A DNA stretch of 64,000 bases from positions 62,001 through 126,000 of the forward strand of contig JAPTYO010000056.1 in NCBI GenBank assembly GCA_036873135.1. The letters are read 5' to 3'. The position numbers and the translations under genes were made by a program. Within the stretch, counting starts at the first letter, position 1. Each line of letters begins with the position of its first letter. The DNA comes from Clarkia xantiana subsp. parviflora (taxonomy: Eukaryota > Streptophyta > Magnoliopsida > Myrtales > Onagraceae). Positions 41,904 to 54,369 of this stretch are shown piece by piece. The notes under the pieces were generated by a model. It saw nothing but the letters and a program-made list of their open reading frames with translations, made no database searches and was not told the DNA's origin.

Positions 41904-44896
41904 ATGGCCGTAGAAGCCGAAGTAGCTACTGTTCCCGAGCTGGCCCTCGCCGATACCGACATTAACTGGGACAGGTTAGCAATCAGCATCATTCTGGGTT
42001 TCTGGTTGGTTGAAATAAAAGTGTTCTGTTATGCTTTTCATTGCAACCTTAATGGGTCAATTCTTTCTAGCTAACTAGCACTAGTTCTCCTTTTTGTTGA
42101 TTTGCCGTTTCTTGCTTCTAAATGTCTGATTGATATTGAAAAAATGGAACATAGGGCATCGTCGGTCTCTGTTTGTGGCTGATTTGAGGATGTGCTTACG
42201 ATTCAGATAATGGACATGATGGTTTTGTTTTGTTTATGTCACTAATACAGACAGATGATTATCTATTTATTGTCCTTGGTCCTTTTTATGGTCCTTGGTC
42301 CTTCAATTTGAAGGGTGGAATTGTTAACTCTGTAGTTGCTTTAGTAGAGGAACCGCTCTTCTTTGAAAAAAAACCTGACTGAAGTATAAGCAACCCATAT
42401 CATGGTTCATACTCGTCTAGTTTTGATTCCTGTGATCCTATCACCTCTATGTGTAAGGTATTGACTGATGTCCGAAAAACAGTTTCGTGTTAGATCAAGA
42501 CCGTGCGGCTATAAATATCTTAAGAAACAAGATGGCAGTGCTTTCAGTTTTTCGTTAGGGCAGTTGGTAGACTATATATTCGAAATTTCTAGACAGAGTT
42601 TGTATAAGCAAACTCGAGATTTATCTGAGTATTCTTGAATCATGCACTCTGAAATTGCAAAATAAAACTGATGAGCCATTTTCTTCCCTTACACATTACA
42701 TCCTCTATGCGATCTTATTTAGGGTTAGCAGGAATTTTGATGCATCTTATCTTGTTTACGGTTAGCAGGACTTTTGATACATCTGGTTTATTATTAAAAA
42801 ATACATCATTTATTTTTTGAAAAAACTATAACTTTCGTTTTGTTAAAAGTCAATGATGCATAGAAGTGGAAACTGATCTTAAACTTCCATCTCAATTTAG
42901 GTTAGACAAGGCTCGGTTCCATATAATTGGAGCTGTACTCTTCACTGCTCAGTCAGCATTACTACATCCAACTGCAGTCGTAAAGACTAGAATGCAAGTA
43001 GCTGGTTCTGGGCTTTCCCAGATGCATGGAAGAGCTGTGCTTGGCCATATTCTAAGAGTTGATGGTATTCCAGGCATCTTTAGAGGTTTTGGTACTTCTG
43101 CTATCGGATCATTACCTGGTAGGGTGTTGGCTTTGACATCATTAGAAGTATCAAAAGACATGATGCTCAAATACACAGAAGGTTTCAATATGCCTGAAGC
43201 CAGTCGTGTTGGACTTGCAAATGGAGTGGCAGGCATGCTGTCAAATTTAGTTTCTTCTGTGTACTTTGTGCCGCTAGATGTGGTAGGTTCCATCCCTTTC
43301 AATGTTTCTATACTCTCCTACGTAAAAAGGATAATTGTTATATAACACTACCAGATGATGCTTGATGCTTATTAATAGTGGCAATAGATTGGTCTTTTTC
43401 CAGTTCTTGTCTATTAGAGAATAGCTTATGCAGTATCTTTCTAATACATAAAACACATTTCTTGAATTTGAAGATTTTTATAATAGACTTATTATCAAAT
43501 ATTCCTCTTTTTGACTGTTGTAATATTGGACTTGTCATTCTTTTACTGTTTTACCTCTACAAATAATAAGCAAAGTTGGTTATGAAATTGTTACCATACC
43601 TTCATCAGGTATGTCAAAGGTTAATGGTGCAAGGTCTGCCGGGCAGTTTACCCTGTAATGGACCGGTTGATGTTGTGCATAAATTGAGGAGAGTTGAAGG
43701 ATTCCGTGGTCTTTATAGAGGTTTTGGATTAACTGCCATTACTCTATCTCCAGCCTCAGCCCTATGGTGGGGTGCCTACGGCTCTGCTCAACACATCTTA
43801 TGGAGGTAAGCCAAGTGGACATCACATAAGCTATAAAGTTACAAATGAATGTGGTAATTTTTTTTTTTTTAAAGTATCATATCTTTTTATTATTATTATT
43901 ATTATTTTATAGGAGTTTGGGATATAATGATGGCATGGACCAGAAACCATCTCATGTAGAGATGGTATTAGTGCAAGCTACATCGGGATTGCTTGCTGGT
44001 GCATGTTCATCAGTAATTACTACTCCAGTAGACACAGTGAAGACGCGGCTTCAGGTAAATCTTTTTATTGAGTATACTCGAGATGGAGGATGAATTGATA
44101 GAGATGGCGATTCTCACTAAATGTACTTATCTTTTAATTGATCGTTGAATAAAAGTGTAGGTCTTCTACTTGGCACATATGATGCATTGAACATGTCAGG
44201 TTTCTTATCCCCATGTGTTGAATGTGGGCCAAGTTACTTGAGAAATTCTAATGTCCAAACTTTTGAATGCTTGGAGTTTATTTGTCACTGCAATGTAGTG
44301 AGTCACTAAGCTCTTCACCTTGGTTTAACAAAAGGTTATGGATAATTACGGTGTTGGAAGGCCATCGATTCTCAAGACGGCCAAGACATTACTTGAAGAG
44401 GATGGATGGTGGGGTTTCTACAGAGGGTTCGCTCCCCGTTTCCTAAACATGTCGCTCTACGGAACAACCATGATCGTAACCTATGAATTGATAAGTAGGC
44501 TCTCTATCTGTCTTGCATTTTGTGCTAGCCATGTTTTGATTTCAATGTCTGTTTTTTTTTTGTTTTTTTTTAAATGTTAAATCATAATAAAGACAATTCA
44601 TGAGGACTTGTTTGTTTTCAGACAATTGATGAGACTTGTGTTTATTTAATTATGAATTCATGAAGCATGATTCATATTGTTTCATTTTTCTGATTGGCTC
44701 TGGAAAAATAATATTTCATTAATGAAACACTTACTAAGAACCAGATTTTCTGAAAAGTAGTCTTGTCTTCTCAAAGAAAAGCTCGGGTTGAGAAAAATCC
44801 TTAGAATATGGTTGTATCCATGCATATAGAATCGATCTTACTTGACTTACTTTTTCGTGTTCATTTGCAGAGAGATTATCAGTGAAACGGGATTGA
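41904..44896 (+). CDS. Mitochondrial carrier protein, SLC25A44-like
   Basis: A six-helix inner-membrane solute carrier; animal SLC25A44 carries branched-chain amino acids, and the substrate of plant members is not established. Six exons: 41904-41974, 42901-43282, 43609-43805, 43913-44054, 44335-44494, 44871-44896; 325 residues. The three carrier signature sites are PTAVVKTR (repeat 1, Ala in place of the acidic residue), PLDVVCQR (repeat 2) and PVDTVKTR (repeat 3), each followed by G..G...G motifs (GIFRGFGTS, GLYRGFGLT, GFYRGFAPR). MAVEAEV is the first ATG; no presequence is needed in this family. The last exon adds only KRLSVKRD, like the KRLS tail of plant homologues. No break seen. The symbol is left empty because plant paralogues cannot be told apart here. 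Confidence 0.93.
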
Positions 44897-45605
44897 CGGT
44901 CGGGAGGGATATGTCGGGACAAATTGCGACGTAGGGTAGGTTAGGTTATAAGCTGTTGCATTCATTTGTTGAGTTGGGGCTATGAATGTTTAGTGAAAGA
45001 AGGGTGCATGAAAGATATGGTATTAGATCTTTTATTACTCAATATTAATATGCGCTCTGTTCAGGGCTTTTTCAAGAGAGCAAATGACTTAGTCTGGCAG
45101 CTTGCAGTGGCATTGGATCTCTCTGTCCGCCTGATGACAAAATCTGCAGTTTAAGTTAACATATCAAACCCGTTTTTTCGTTTAAGAAAATTACATATAA
45201 CGTACTTGTCCACCACCAATAAGAGCCATCATTGCCCAAACTGTATTAAATACATCACAACGGTTACCCTCGATATTGGTGTATACCCGATACATCAGCT
45301 ATTATTCTTGTATCGTTTTAAACCTACTTAATATGAATATGCACGGTAAGTTTATCGTGCTACGTTTTGCAAACACGATATGAAATTTTTCGTGTGTGTT
45401 TGTATCGGGCGTCTTCAGGATTTTAATAATGGATGACTTTTTTGGAAAAAAAATAATTGTGTAAAATAATTTATTTATTGTTAAAAAATACCGATTGAAA
45501 ATTTTATAAAGTTATACTACATATTAAACTATAATGCTTTTCGAAATGGTTTATTACCAAATTGCTAACTCACATTTGAGCATTTAGAACAAATTGCTAT
45601 CTAAT
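44897..45605. other. 3' UTR and intergenic DNA
   Basis: The carrier 3' UTR probably reaches about 45170. At 45345-45415, CACGGTAAG...AACACGATATG...TCGTGTGTGTTTGTATCGGGC resembles a hAT-like end of the family also seen near 4800 and 47714. No gene. Confidence 0.4.
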
Positions 45606-45850
45606 TTTTTTTTTTTTGGGATAATTTCCTAGTTTAAGTTATACCCCGTGGACAAAATGTTAGTTGATTTTTTTTTTTTTTTTACAATTTTTTAACTCAG
45701 ATTCCATTTTGTGGACAATATGTTAGTTCGGATTTTGCTTAGTGGACAATTTACTAGCTACCAAATGTCCACAATGTGAAACCTGAGCTACCAATTCTCT
45801 ACGAAGTGTAATCTAAACTAGTAAATTTTCCAAAAAAATAAAAATATAAA
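45606..45850. mobile_element. Inverted-repeat MITE-like element
   Basis: The left arm (TTTTTTGGGATAATTTCCTAGTTTA...) and the right arm (...TAAACTAGTAAATTTTCCAAAAAA) are diverged reverse complements, with GTGGACAA/TTGTCCAC words inside. Family not identified. Confidence 0.45.
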
Positions 45851-46072
45851 AATTATAGTTAGTAAATTATTCACAAAGCGAAACTGAGCTAATAGTTTAT
45901 ATTAAAAAAAACCAACAGTAAATCGTTAAAGTGTTTAAACGTGAACTAAGAATTTACGAAATCACTTTGATAAAAAATATTATAATCCATTTATTAACTT
46001 AATTGTAAAAATAATAACTATTTGATTCATATATGTATATATATAATTTATTATTGTTAAAAAAACAGCACT

Positions 46073-46098
46073 AAAATGGGGACATTTTGTCCCCATTT
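46073..46098. repeat. Short perfect palindrome
   Basis: AAATGGGGACA and TGTCCCCATTT are exact inverted repeats around a 3-nt centre. Function unknown. Confidence 0.7.
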
Positions 46099-46189
46099 GT
46101 TCATGATGAAGACGCCCTGGTCCTATTGTGATGTGTTAAATTATTCAATTGTACATGTCTATACGAGATCTTTAAGTAAAAGGTTAATA

Positions 46190-47560
46190 TATATATTTTA
46201 TCTCAAGTGTGCCGATTTTATTGAATTAAAAGGACTATTACAATCTACCAATGAGACTGTAACTGCTCCGGAGGTATTGGTTGAAATACCCGAACAAGTA
46301 GAACAGATGCGGCCCAAACAAAGAAGACAAAAAAAAAAAAAAAACAGAGCAAGATATAGAAACACAACTAATGATGAACAAACTAAAACAGCAAATCGAC
46401 TTATTGATGGATATGACCCCAGGCAAAGGATAGAAGCCTGGAGAGGAGGGACCGTCTGAAACAGCAGAGTACGCAATCCTTCGGAGGGTAAGAGAACCTC
46501 CCTTGAGACTGACATAGCCAACAGATGACCTGCGCACCAAGCAATACCAGACCGGACTCATAGTATATCCAAAACGCAGACAGCTTTGTACATAAACGAC
46601 GTTTACCGCATGACTGGTGTAGAGTATTTATGTAAGGCACCCCAGCCATAGGAACATCCGTGAAGGACTAGCGCAAGGGGGGGGGGGGGGTACCAAAGAA
46701 ATACTATGATTCTCCGCGAGGAGATGAGGAAAATGAGATACGATCGGAGTCATATCGTGGATACCCCGAAGGGTATAAGTCATGCAGTGGGACGTTCGAT
46801 GTACAGAGTGTTGGTTCTGACGAACTATGGGTTCGACTGGAAGGGGTTAGAGGGGCGGAAGTATTGGGCTGTACCGCCAAGATGTAGTCACGTTTGAGCT
46901 TAAAATGGTGAACAACATCCACGACAGCGCGTGGAGGGGCGTAGACGACAGGCGCACGACATTTTGGCAGCAGAGGTGGGCCGTGGCGGCGGGTGGAGGC
47001 GCGTGCTAGCGCGTACGGTCGCGCGTTGGCGCGCAAGGTGGCGCGTGGATGGCACGCGCCGCTATAGAGAGCGCGTGGGTGACTGGTGAACAGCGCGTGG
47101 GCGCGCGTGGGGCGCGTGTGGAGGCGTGTGCGTCGCGTGTGTTGGCGTGTGACGGCACGTGTACGCGTGTGGTGGTGCGTGGGACCCCGTGGAGGTGGTT
47201 GTGGTGGTGATGGGGGTTCCTTGTGCGGTCTCGGGGGTGGTGGTGGCGGTGGTGAGGGTGTACGTGAGGACATGAGGGGAGAGCGGGTGAGGCGGACTCC
47301 GCGATTTGACGAGGCGGATGCGAAGCGTGGGATGAAAGCGAGGTTGAACAAGGTCATCCGCTGTGGTGGGGCTTCCGACTTTAGCTTAGGCTTATGCTTA
47401 TGCTGGAGGAAGAGTTGCTCCATGCTCATGGCCGACGAAAGAGTTTGCGAAAGCAGTGACTTCCCTTCGGTTTTTGGATCGAGAGAGGGAGTCATCTACT
47501 CCGGCCAAGGCAAATCTGTTCAGAAGCTAGAGAGCTTCTGAATAGTGCCTTGAGAGAATT
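46190..47560 (-). other. GC-rich segment with a long minus-strand reading frame, unassigned
   Basis: Minus-strand frame 47495-46704 (263 codons) starts MTPSLDPKTEGKSLLSQ and soon becomes Pro/Arg/His/Thr-rich because of tandem GCGCGTGG-type repeats (46990-47220). An 11-12-base G-run lies at 46679-46690. Further downstream on the minus strand is a T-rich leader and, at about 46215-46230, an AATAAAA-type signal, so a transcribed unit is possible. I recognise no domain. It could be a retroelement leader, an expressed repeat or chance coding in GC-rich DNA. Confidence 0.3.
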
Positions 47561-48221
47561 TTATTAACTTCATATAGCAAAAAATATGAATTAATACGTC
47601 AATATTCATAAGTTTGAAATGTATGTGACAAACTCTAAAAATTAAACCACTTATTGAAGTTTTAAAAACTATTAAATAAAATTTTTTTCAAAAAATTATT
47701 CAGGAGTTAAACTTAGTAGCACAACTTTATCGTACTATCGTGCGTGTCGTGTTGTGAGATACATAAACACGAACACGACATGAAAATTATATCGTGTTAA
47801 TCGTGTTCGTGCTATCGTGTTATCGTTATATCATATTCTTACAAGTACACAATTTCTTTCGTGCGTGTTCGTATCTTGCTATTATATCGTGTCAGAAATT
47901 GTCAGCCCTGTTTTTTTAAACATATATATAAACCAAATGCTGTCAAAATTAACAAGTGACATTGTTTTGGCATGAAATGTAACTTTCTCCCCATCCCATA
48001 AAAGGACGAAAAATTTGCGAACTTGCCCTCTTAATATCATCCAAATTGGAAAATTTCATTCTAAATATGGTATTTATAAAAATTTCCCGTTTCGCATGTA
48101 TTATTTGTTCCGCAAATAATACATACGGGATGGCAGCAAAGAACTGCAACGATAGTAAAAAGCAGTTGTTGCTGCAGCATTATTATTATTATTATTATTA
48201 TTATTGATATTTTAAAGTTTG
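47561..48221. mobile_element. hAT-like end (47714-47910) and AT-rich DNA
   Basis: Repeated CGTGTTCGTG/AACACGAACACGAC words finish in AATTGTCAGCCCTG at 47910, a hAT-like terminus. The opposite end is unclear. 47911-48178 has no gene; a TTA microsatellite occupies 48179-48206. Confidence 0.4.
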
Positions 48222-48870
48222 ATTTTTTCAATCAAATTTTTAAATATTTATTTTTATTTAAATTTGATTTTTTTTTTAATTCCAATTTTTACTATATTAA
48301 ATCTTGTTAATTGTTTAGACTAATTAAAGGTTAATGGTTCCAAACTTTTCTCTTAACACAAATAGGGTTCTAGAATTTAAAAACTGTTATGTTTGGTGAA
48401 TAGTTTGGCCAAGCTAACTCTAGAGATCAAACTAGAGCTTCGGCATAAATGTTAAACAATTTGAACTCTAACCGAACGTCATCTCACACTCAGCCGAATT
48501 TTGGATTTTGTCACATAAATGTTAAACGAATTGGTTGGATTAGATCATAGATATATGTGACAAAAGCCAAAGTTCAGTTGAGTGTGAGATAACGTTCATT
48601 TAGAGTTCAAAATGTTTAACATTTATGTCGAAGCTCTAATTTGATCTCTAGAGTTAACTTGGCCAAATTGTTCACTCAACACAATAGTGTTTTAAAATTT
48701 GGTGTTCTAAAACTCTATTTGTGTTAAGAGAAAAGTTTGGAATCGTTACGTTAACCTTAAATTCGTCTAAACAGTTAACCAAATTTAATAGAATAAAAAT
48801 TGGAATTAAAAAAAATTGAATTGAATAAAAACAAATATTAAAAAAATCAAAATGTTTCAACAAAAAAAAT
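48222..48870. mobile_element. Long foldback (inverted-repeat) element
   Basis: Two arms of about 300 bp are diverged reverse complements along almost their whole length: for example AATTCCAATTTTTACTATATTAAAT against ATTTAATAGAATAAAAATTGGAATT, CTCTTAACACAAATAG against CTATTTGTGTTAAGAG, and AACTCTAGAGATCAAA against TTTGATCTCTAGAGTT-like. The centre is near 48545. No coding sequence. The transcript would form a long hairpin. Confidence 0.8.
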
Positions 48871-49463
48871 TATTTATGCAGTTATTATGATAATAATATT
48901 TTTATTATTAATAGTTATTTTTTATTTTTTTTATCTACTTTATAACTCATTATTATAATAATGCACATGATGTTCGTATAAAATTAGTGAAGTCTTTTTC
49001 GTTACAATTTTTATGAAAATTATCTTATAAAACTATATATAATGTTTTAATTAATAGAATTTTAATAGTTGTGCATATTGAGTTTAAATATTTAGTTTTT
49101 AAAATTCATAAATGACTAAGTATTAACCACAAAACATGAACTTTAAGAAGTTAGCTTTTGTCAAAATATATATTATTTTAGATATTATCATATTAAGATA
49201 TAATATAGTCTCATATAGATTAATATAATAATAATAAAGTCACATTACAATGCACATTACAACACATACCAAACATTGTAATCTAACATTACACTTCACA
49301 TTACAGCACAACCAAACATTGCAATCTAACATTATATTATGTAGCTCACATTACTTGTAATATCACATTATGTCCATCCAAACACCCCCTTATAGCTTCT
49401 TCAAGTAGCCCCTCACACCGAACCATGCTCCATAGGTAAAGCAAACTCCCTTACTTCAATACA
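48871..49463. other. AT-rich intergenic stretch
   Basis: No gene. Repeated CACATTACA/AACATT words at 49240-49370 form a loose short repeat. Confidence 0.4.
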
Positions 49464-50215
49464 TGTTAGGAAAATAAAATTGTTAGTAGAGATGTGTTAT
49501 TAATAGGGCTGAGCAGGAAAACCCGAAAGCCCGAAAAACCCGTCCCGAGCCCGTCCCGAAAAACCCGGTCCCGAATAGACCCGAGCCCGAGCGGGCGGGA
49601 CTTTTATTTTCAATTCGGGCTCGGGCTCGGGCTTTTGTGCCAAAATCCCGAAAAGTCCGAGCCCGTCCCGAATTTTTTTTTAATACTATATAAATATATA
49701 TAATTATATATATTCCCCACTAACTATAGTTAGTATCTAACCATCTTCCTCCATGTTTGAATTTTTTTTTTTTTCCAGATTTTTTGTTAAAATTCGGGCT
49801 AGCCCGAGCCCGAGTCCCGAAGTCCCGGCTCGGGCGGGCCTTTTTCCTCATTTTCGGGCTCGGGCTAAAAATTAGTGTCCCGAAAATTTCGGGCTCGGAC
49901 TCAGGTAAAAGCCCGCCCGTCCCGGCCCGAGCTCACCCCTAGTTATTAAGACTAAATTAGTAGGAATGTGTCATTTAAACTAAATAGTTGGGAAATGTCA
50001 TTAAATGAAATCTCTATAAATCTACTTATCAAAAGGTTGAGTCGACAAACAACAAGTCTATCTACCTCTCTCACACACTTATATATATACCAACAAGTGG
50101 TATTAGACAAAGTCTAATTATCGTGATGGAATCGAAAAATATGCAAGTACCTAGATTGACGAATGACAACTACTATTTGGATTGCTTGATGTGTGGAAGC
50201 TCGTGGAAATTGAGA
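49464..50215 (+). mobile_element. Copia-type LTR with primer site and truncated gag
   Basis: The LTR starts TGTTAGGAAAATAAAATTG at 49464 and ends ACCAACA at 50095; without the hAT insertion it is about 186 bp. TGGTATTAGAC follows at 50098 as a primer-binding-site-like string. Then 50125 onward reads MESKNMQVPRLTNDNYYLDCL, resembling the start of Copia gag (PxLTxxNYxxW). Homology stops near 50215, so the rest of the element is gone. Confidence 0.65.
49504..49941 (+). mobile_element. hAT non-autonomous element, family A copy 2, inside the Copia LTR
   Basis: Ends are TAGGGCTGAGCA and GAGCTCACCCCTA, identical in type to 30949-31528. A perfect 8-bp target duplication GTTATTAA is present at 49496-49503 and 49942-49949. 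438 bp, with CCCGA/TCGGG clusters at both ends. Confidence 0.92.
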
Positions 50216-51265
50216 TTGATTTAATTAGTTATATATATTATTTATATAATATAATTTATAATCATTTCTATATAATTACATTTATATAGTTTTCTTTGCT
50301 ACATTTTAGGTATATATATATGTATATATTCTAAAGTCGTTTTACCGTTTTAATATATTTTATATAAAATATTTAAATAGTTATTTTTTCTATATATATT
50401 GATATATATTTGTTTTTAAATATTTTTTATATTAAATTTATATTTATATTTTGAATATTTATAATTTTGTGCTAATAATATGTCGTTTAGTTTAGGTGGC
50501 GATTTTAGAATATTCATAATCGAATTGTATAAATTTTTCCTTTAAATTGAAACACTTACTTCTTTTTTATGTTTACGTAGATAGTTTTTTATTTTACGCA
50601 GAGTCCAAACTATGAGATAAATTATTGATTAAATTTATAGAGATATAATTAAATTAAGAAATATTAGAACACACATGTTATAATAATGATCGTTTAAAAA
50701 ACAAGTATTTTTGTAAAAATGGTTCAAAATGAAAACCAATTTGAAAAATGGCCCACAAAATTTTGGTGTATTAAATACCATTTTTTCGGAAACGTTATTT
50801 CTGGCTCAAAAGTCGACAAAATTGTGCTTGGCAAAAAAAAAATAAAACTGTGCCTGATTTTTTTTTTCGGCATGGTTGGCAGTAATGGGCCGAAAATATT
50901 ATTTCTAGTCCAATCTGCCAAAATTATGCCAAATCGAATTGGCAGTTTTTTATTTTTATTTTTTTATGTTTTATTTAAATGGATTATGTATTTTTATGAT
51001 TTTTTCCCTAAAATCCTATTGTGATGGATGATCGATTCAGACGAGTTAACCATATATGATAAAACTGTTAATTGATTTTATTCTCTAGGTTAACGAGTCC
51101 AAACTATTCACTAAATACAATAAAGTTTTAGAATTAAAAAACTCATAAACCTACATCATCCATACATTCTAAAACTCTATTTATGGTGGATAAACGGCTT
51201 GACCGGATTAACCCTATATGATAAAACTGTTTAACACAATAGAGTATTATAAAAAAAAAAAAAGG
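50216..51265. other. AT-rich repeat debris
   Basis: No gene. 51020-51260 contains words such as AACGGCTTGACCGGATTAACCCTATATGATAAAACTGTT that recur after the next MITE (51820-52000), so one older repeat appears to have been split by that insertion. Confidence 0.45.
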
Positions 51266-51772
51266 GGGTTTAAGAACCTATAAACGGTATGAAGTTTCAA
51301 CAATGTTAAAATTTAGTGTCTTAAGTTTGAAATGTTAAAATGGACAGTCTCAGATTTCATTTTCGTTGAAATTTGCTGTCTCCACGCGTATTTTCCTCTC
51401 ACTTCAATCATTTTCATCAACCTATTCACAATTTACTTTTCACAAAATCGCCAAATTTCCCAAAAAAACTTGAACTTTCAAAAGAAAAGGTTTCCAACAG
51501 AGTGGCTTGGAGCAATTTCCAACGACAACGAAGCGAGATTTACTTGTGCAGATGTGGCCGGTTTCTTAGGTGACGATCCTGGTAAGGTGACGAGAATGAA
51601 GCCTGCTTGGGAGGTCGAATTTGACAGTCGGTTTCGTCGAGATTGACTTCTCTAAAGTAATCACACCGAGACACCAAATTTCAACAAGAACGAAACCTGT
51701 GACACTCAATTTTAACGCCAAAATCCAAATTTTAATTGATGAAACTTTAGACAGTTTATAGGTTCTTAACCC
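51266..51772 (+). mobile_element. Mutator-like MITE, copy 3 of 3
   Basis: Starts GGGTTTAAGAACCTATAAAC and ends GTTTATAGGTTCTTAACCC; 507 bp. The core resembles copies 1 and 2. It contains an open frame ending FTCADVAGFLGDDPGKVTR...DSRFRRD that is not kept in frame in copy 1. Target duplication not clear. Confidence 0.8.
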
Positions 51773-52297
51773 TGTAAAAAATCTTAAAAGTACATAAATC
51801 ATAAATTCTAAAGCTTTATTTGCGTTGAGTGAACAGTTTGACCGTGTTAACCCTAAAATTGTTGGTTTATGTAGTTTTATAGTTTTTTACTCTACATATA
51901 TATTTGTGTTGGGTGAACGATTTGACCGGATTAATTGTAAAACTATTTAACTGTTTTATTCTAGTGTTAATTTGGTCAAACCGTTCGCTAAACACATTAG
52001 AGTTTGGCATGTTTGGTTCGTGAAACTGTAATAGGAATAGGGAATATATATTCACTATGGTGGTGTTTGGTTATTTAATTATGTGGAATATGTATTTCCA
52101 ATTCATAATTTTGAAGTAATACCTAATTTTAACACAACCCCTAGGATTAATTATTTCAAGTTTGCTGATTTGGAATAAAAATAAAAAGACAATTTTAAAC
52201 TTACACTTTAATTGAAATTACAAAGTTCGACCCCCGACGACTGCCGGCAGTCGTCTCCTGTCTTTGCCGTCGCCTGCCTCTGCCGCCGCTCGCTCAC
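51773..52297. other. Repeat flank and GC-rich segment before the LTR element
   Basis: 51820-52010 continues the older repeat noted above. At 52010 GGCATGTTTGGTTCGTGAAACT looks like a Harbinger-type MITE end. 52230-52297 has CTGCCGTCGC-like words that continue at 58599, on the far side of the LTR element. Confidence 0.4.
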
Positions 52298-52735
52298 TGA
52301 TGTGGTTGAAGTGTCGGTTTTTGCCGTGTGAATATAGCTTTTCGAGTGAAAAAAAGATCTGAGCAAGAACCATAGTAAACTATGGGGTTTGACGGTTTTA
52401 TGCCAAATTTCTTCGTTTAGTAGGTCAAATTTGCAGTTTTATGTTTCTTTCGGTCTTTTTTATAATTTGTCGGTTTTGTTTGGTACTTTATTTTTAATTT
52501 CGGAATTTGTATTAGGGTTAGGGTTTTAGATTTATCTATTTAAACTCTGTTAGCCGTCATTTACATTCAGATTATTGATATATGAAAAAAAAAAAACTAA
52601 GGTTTTCCTCTATCCTGCGTCAAATTCTCGACATTCTTTGAATCAACAAGTTCTTGAGCCCTATATCCATCAAATTCTCGGAATTCCCCTAGAATTAAAA
52701 AGTCTTTGATTTATATCCCCCATCATGCTGCATCA
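52298..52735 (+). repeat. 5' LTR of the TRIM-like element
   Basis: 438 bp, TG...CA ends. It is the direct-repeat partner of 53136-53540 plus 58570-58598. Confidence 0.88.
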
Positions 52736-54369
52736 GATTGGTATCAGAGCCGAAGATCCCGCACGATGCCGTTCCTTGATTGGCTAGCACCGGATCTTAC
52801 CAGAACTGCTACCGTTCTTGATAATCCAATTTATGATGAGTACGCCGACGATGATGACGTCACCACGATGATCGACTATAAATCCAACTTCAATGATCCT
52901 GGATTCATCATTTCCCCGACCGCCATGAGCAAATTCGAAGGCCTCTTGACCTCCGCTTTCGGGTACAAGCCGCTAGCCAAATCGACCCCACCGTCGGCAC
53001 AAAGACCACACTCGAACGCCGATTCGGGTGAATTTTTTTATGATATTGTTGCTGAGTGTGTTCTTCTTCATGCTTCCTATTATTGGTCTTCCTTGCGCAA
53101 GATTCGAGGGCGAATCTTCTCTTCCCCAAAGAGAATGATGTGGTTGAAGTGTCGGATTTTGCCGTATGAATATAGCTTTTCAAGTGGAAACGACGATATG
53201 AGCAGGACTCATAGTAAACTATGGGGTTTAACGATTTTAGGCCAAATTTCTTCGTTTAGTGGGTCAAATTTGCAGTTTTATGTTTTTTTCGGTCTTTTTT
53301 ATAATTTGTCGGTTTTGTTTGGTACTTTATTGTTAATTTCGGATGTTGTATTAGGGTTAGGGTTTTAGATTTCTCTATTTAAACTTTGTTAGCCGTCATT
53401 TACATTCAGATAATTGATATATGAAAAAAACTGAGGTTTTCCTCTATCATGCGTCAAATTCTCGGCATTCTTTAAATCAACGAGTTCTTGCGCCCTATAT
53501 CCATTAAATTCTCGGAATTCCCCTAGAATCAACGAGTCTTCACTACAAGAAATTTGGTCTATAGCTACGATTTCTATTGCGATGACATTGTATCATCGCT
53601 ATAGATCTTGTCTATTGCGTCAATTTATATATTTCGTCGCATAATGTGTTCAAATAACGAGAACATCATCGTAATATTCTATCTCGACGATGCGTCATCG
53701 CAATAAAAAAAAGTATTGTGACGATTACATATCTTTTACGAGGACCACGTATTCTCGCAACATCATGGGTTTATTGCGAGGATTTGTAATATCCAATAGC
53801 GACGACTGCTTCTCGCAATAGAAATTTCCACCAAAATTTTAGTGCAAAAAAATTCAAAAAACTAAATGCGACGACACTTAATATATTGCGATGACCGCAT
53901 ATCATCGCAATAGAATGAGTTTATTGCTAGGATGTTGAATATTCAATTGCGACGACCGGTTGTCGCAATAAAAATTTACTCTAAAATATTTGGTCACCAA
54001 TTATCAATATGAAAACAATTGCGACGACACTAAATCTATAGCTAGGATCATGTGTCATCGCAACAGAATGGATTATTGCGATGATATGTAATATCCAATT
54101 ACGACGGATACTTCTCGCAATACAAATTTTCCACCAAAATTTTGACATACAATTTTCGGGGAAACTAATTGCTACGCCACATATCATCGCAATAGAATGA
54201 GTTTATTACAAGGAATTTTATATTCAATTGCGATGACATGTTCTCGCAATAACAATTTTCTCACAAAAAATTGGCACCAATTATCTATAGAAAAACAATT
54301 GCGACAACGCTAAATCTAACATTGTGATGATGCTAAATCTATAGCATTGCAACGAAATCGAAAGCTTAA

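Noticed and set aside
46076..46459. A 127-codon frame on the + strand as a basic nuclear protein
   Set aside because: Its Lys-rich part comes from an A-run, and the opposite strand looks like a 3' UTR with a polyadenylation signal.
52706..53368. A 220-codon frame as a host gene
   Set aside because: It starts in the 5' LTR, crosses the primer site and ends inside the 3' LTR of a TRIM-like element; no domain is recognised.
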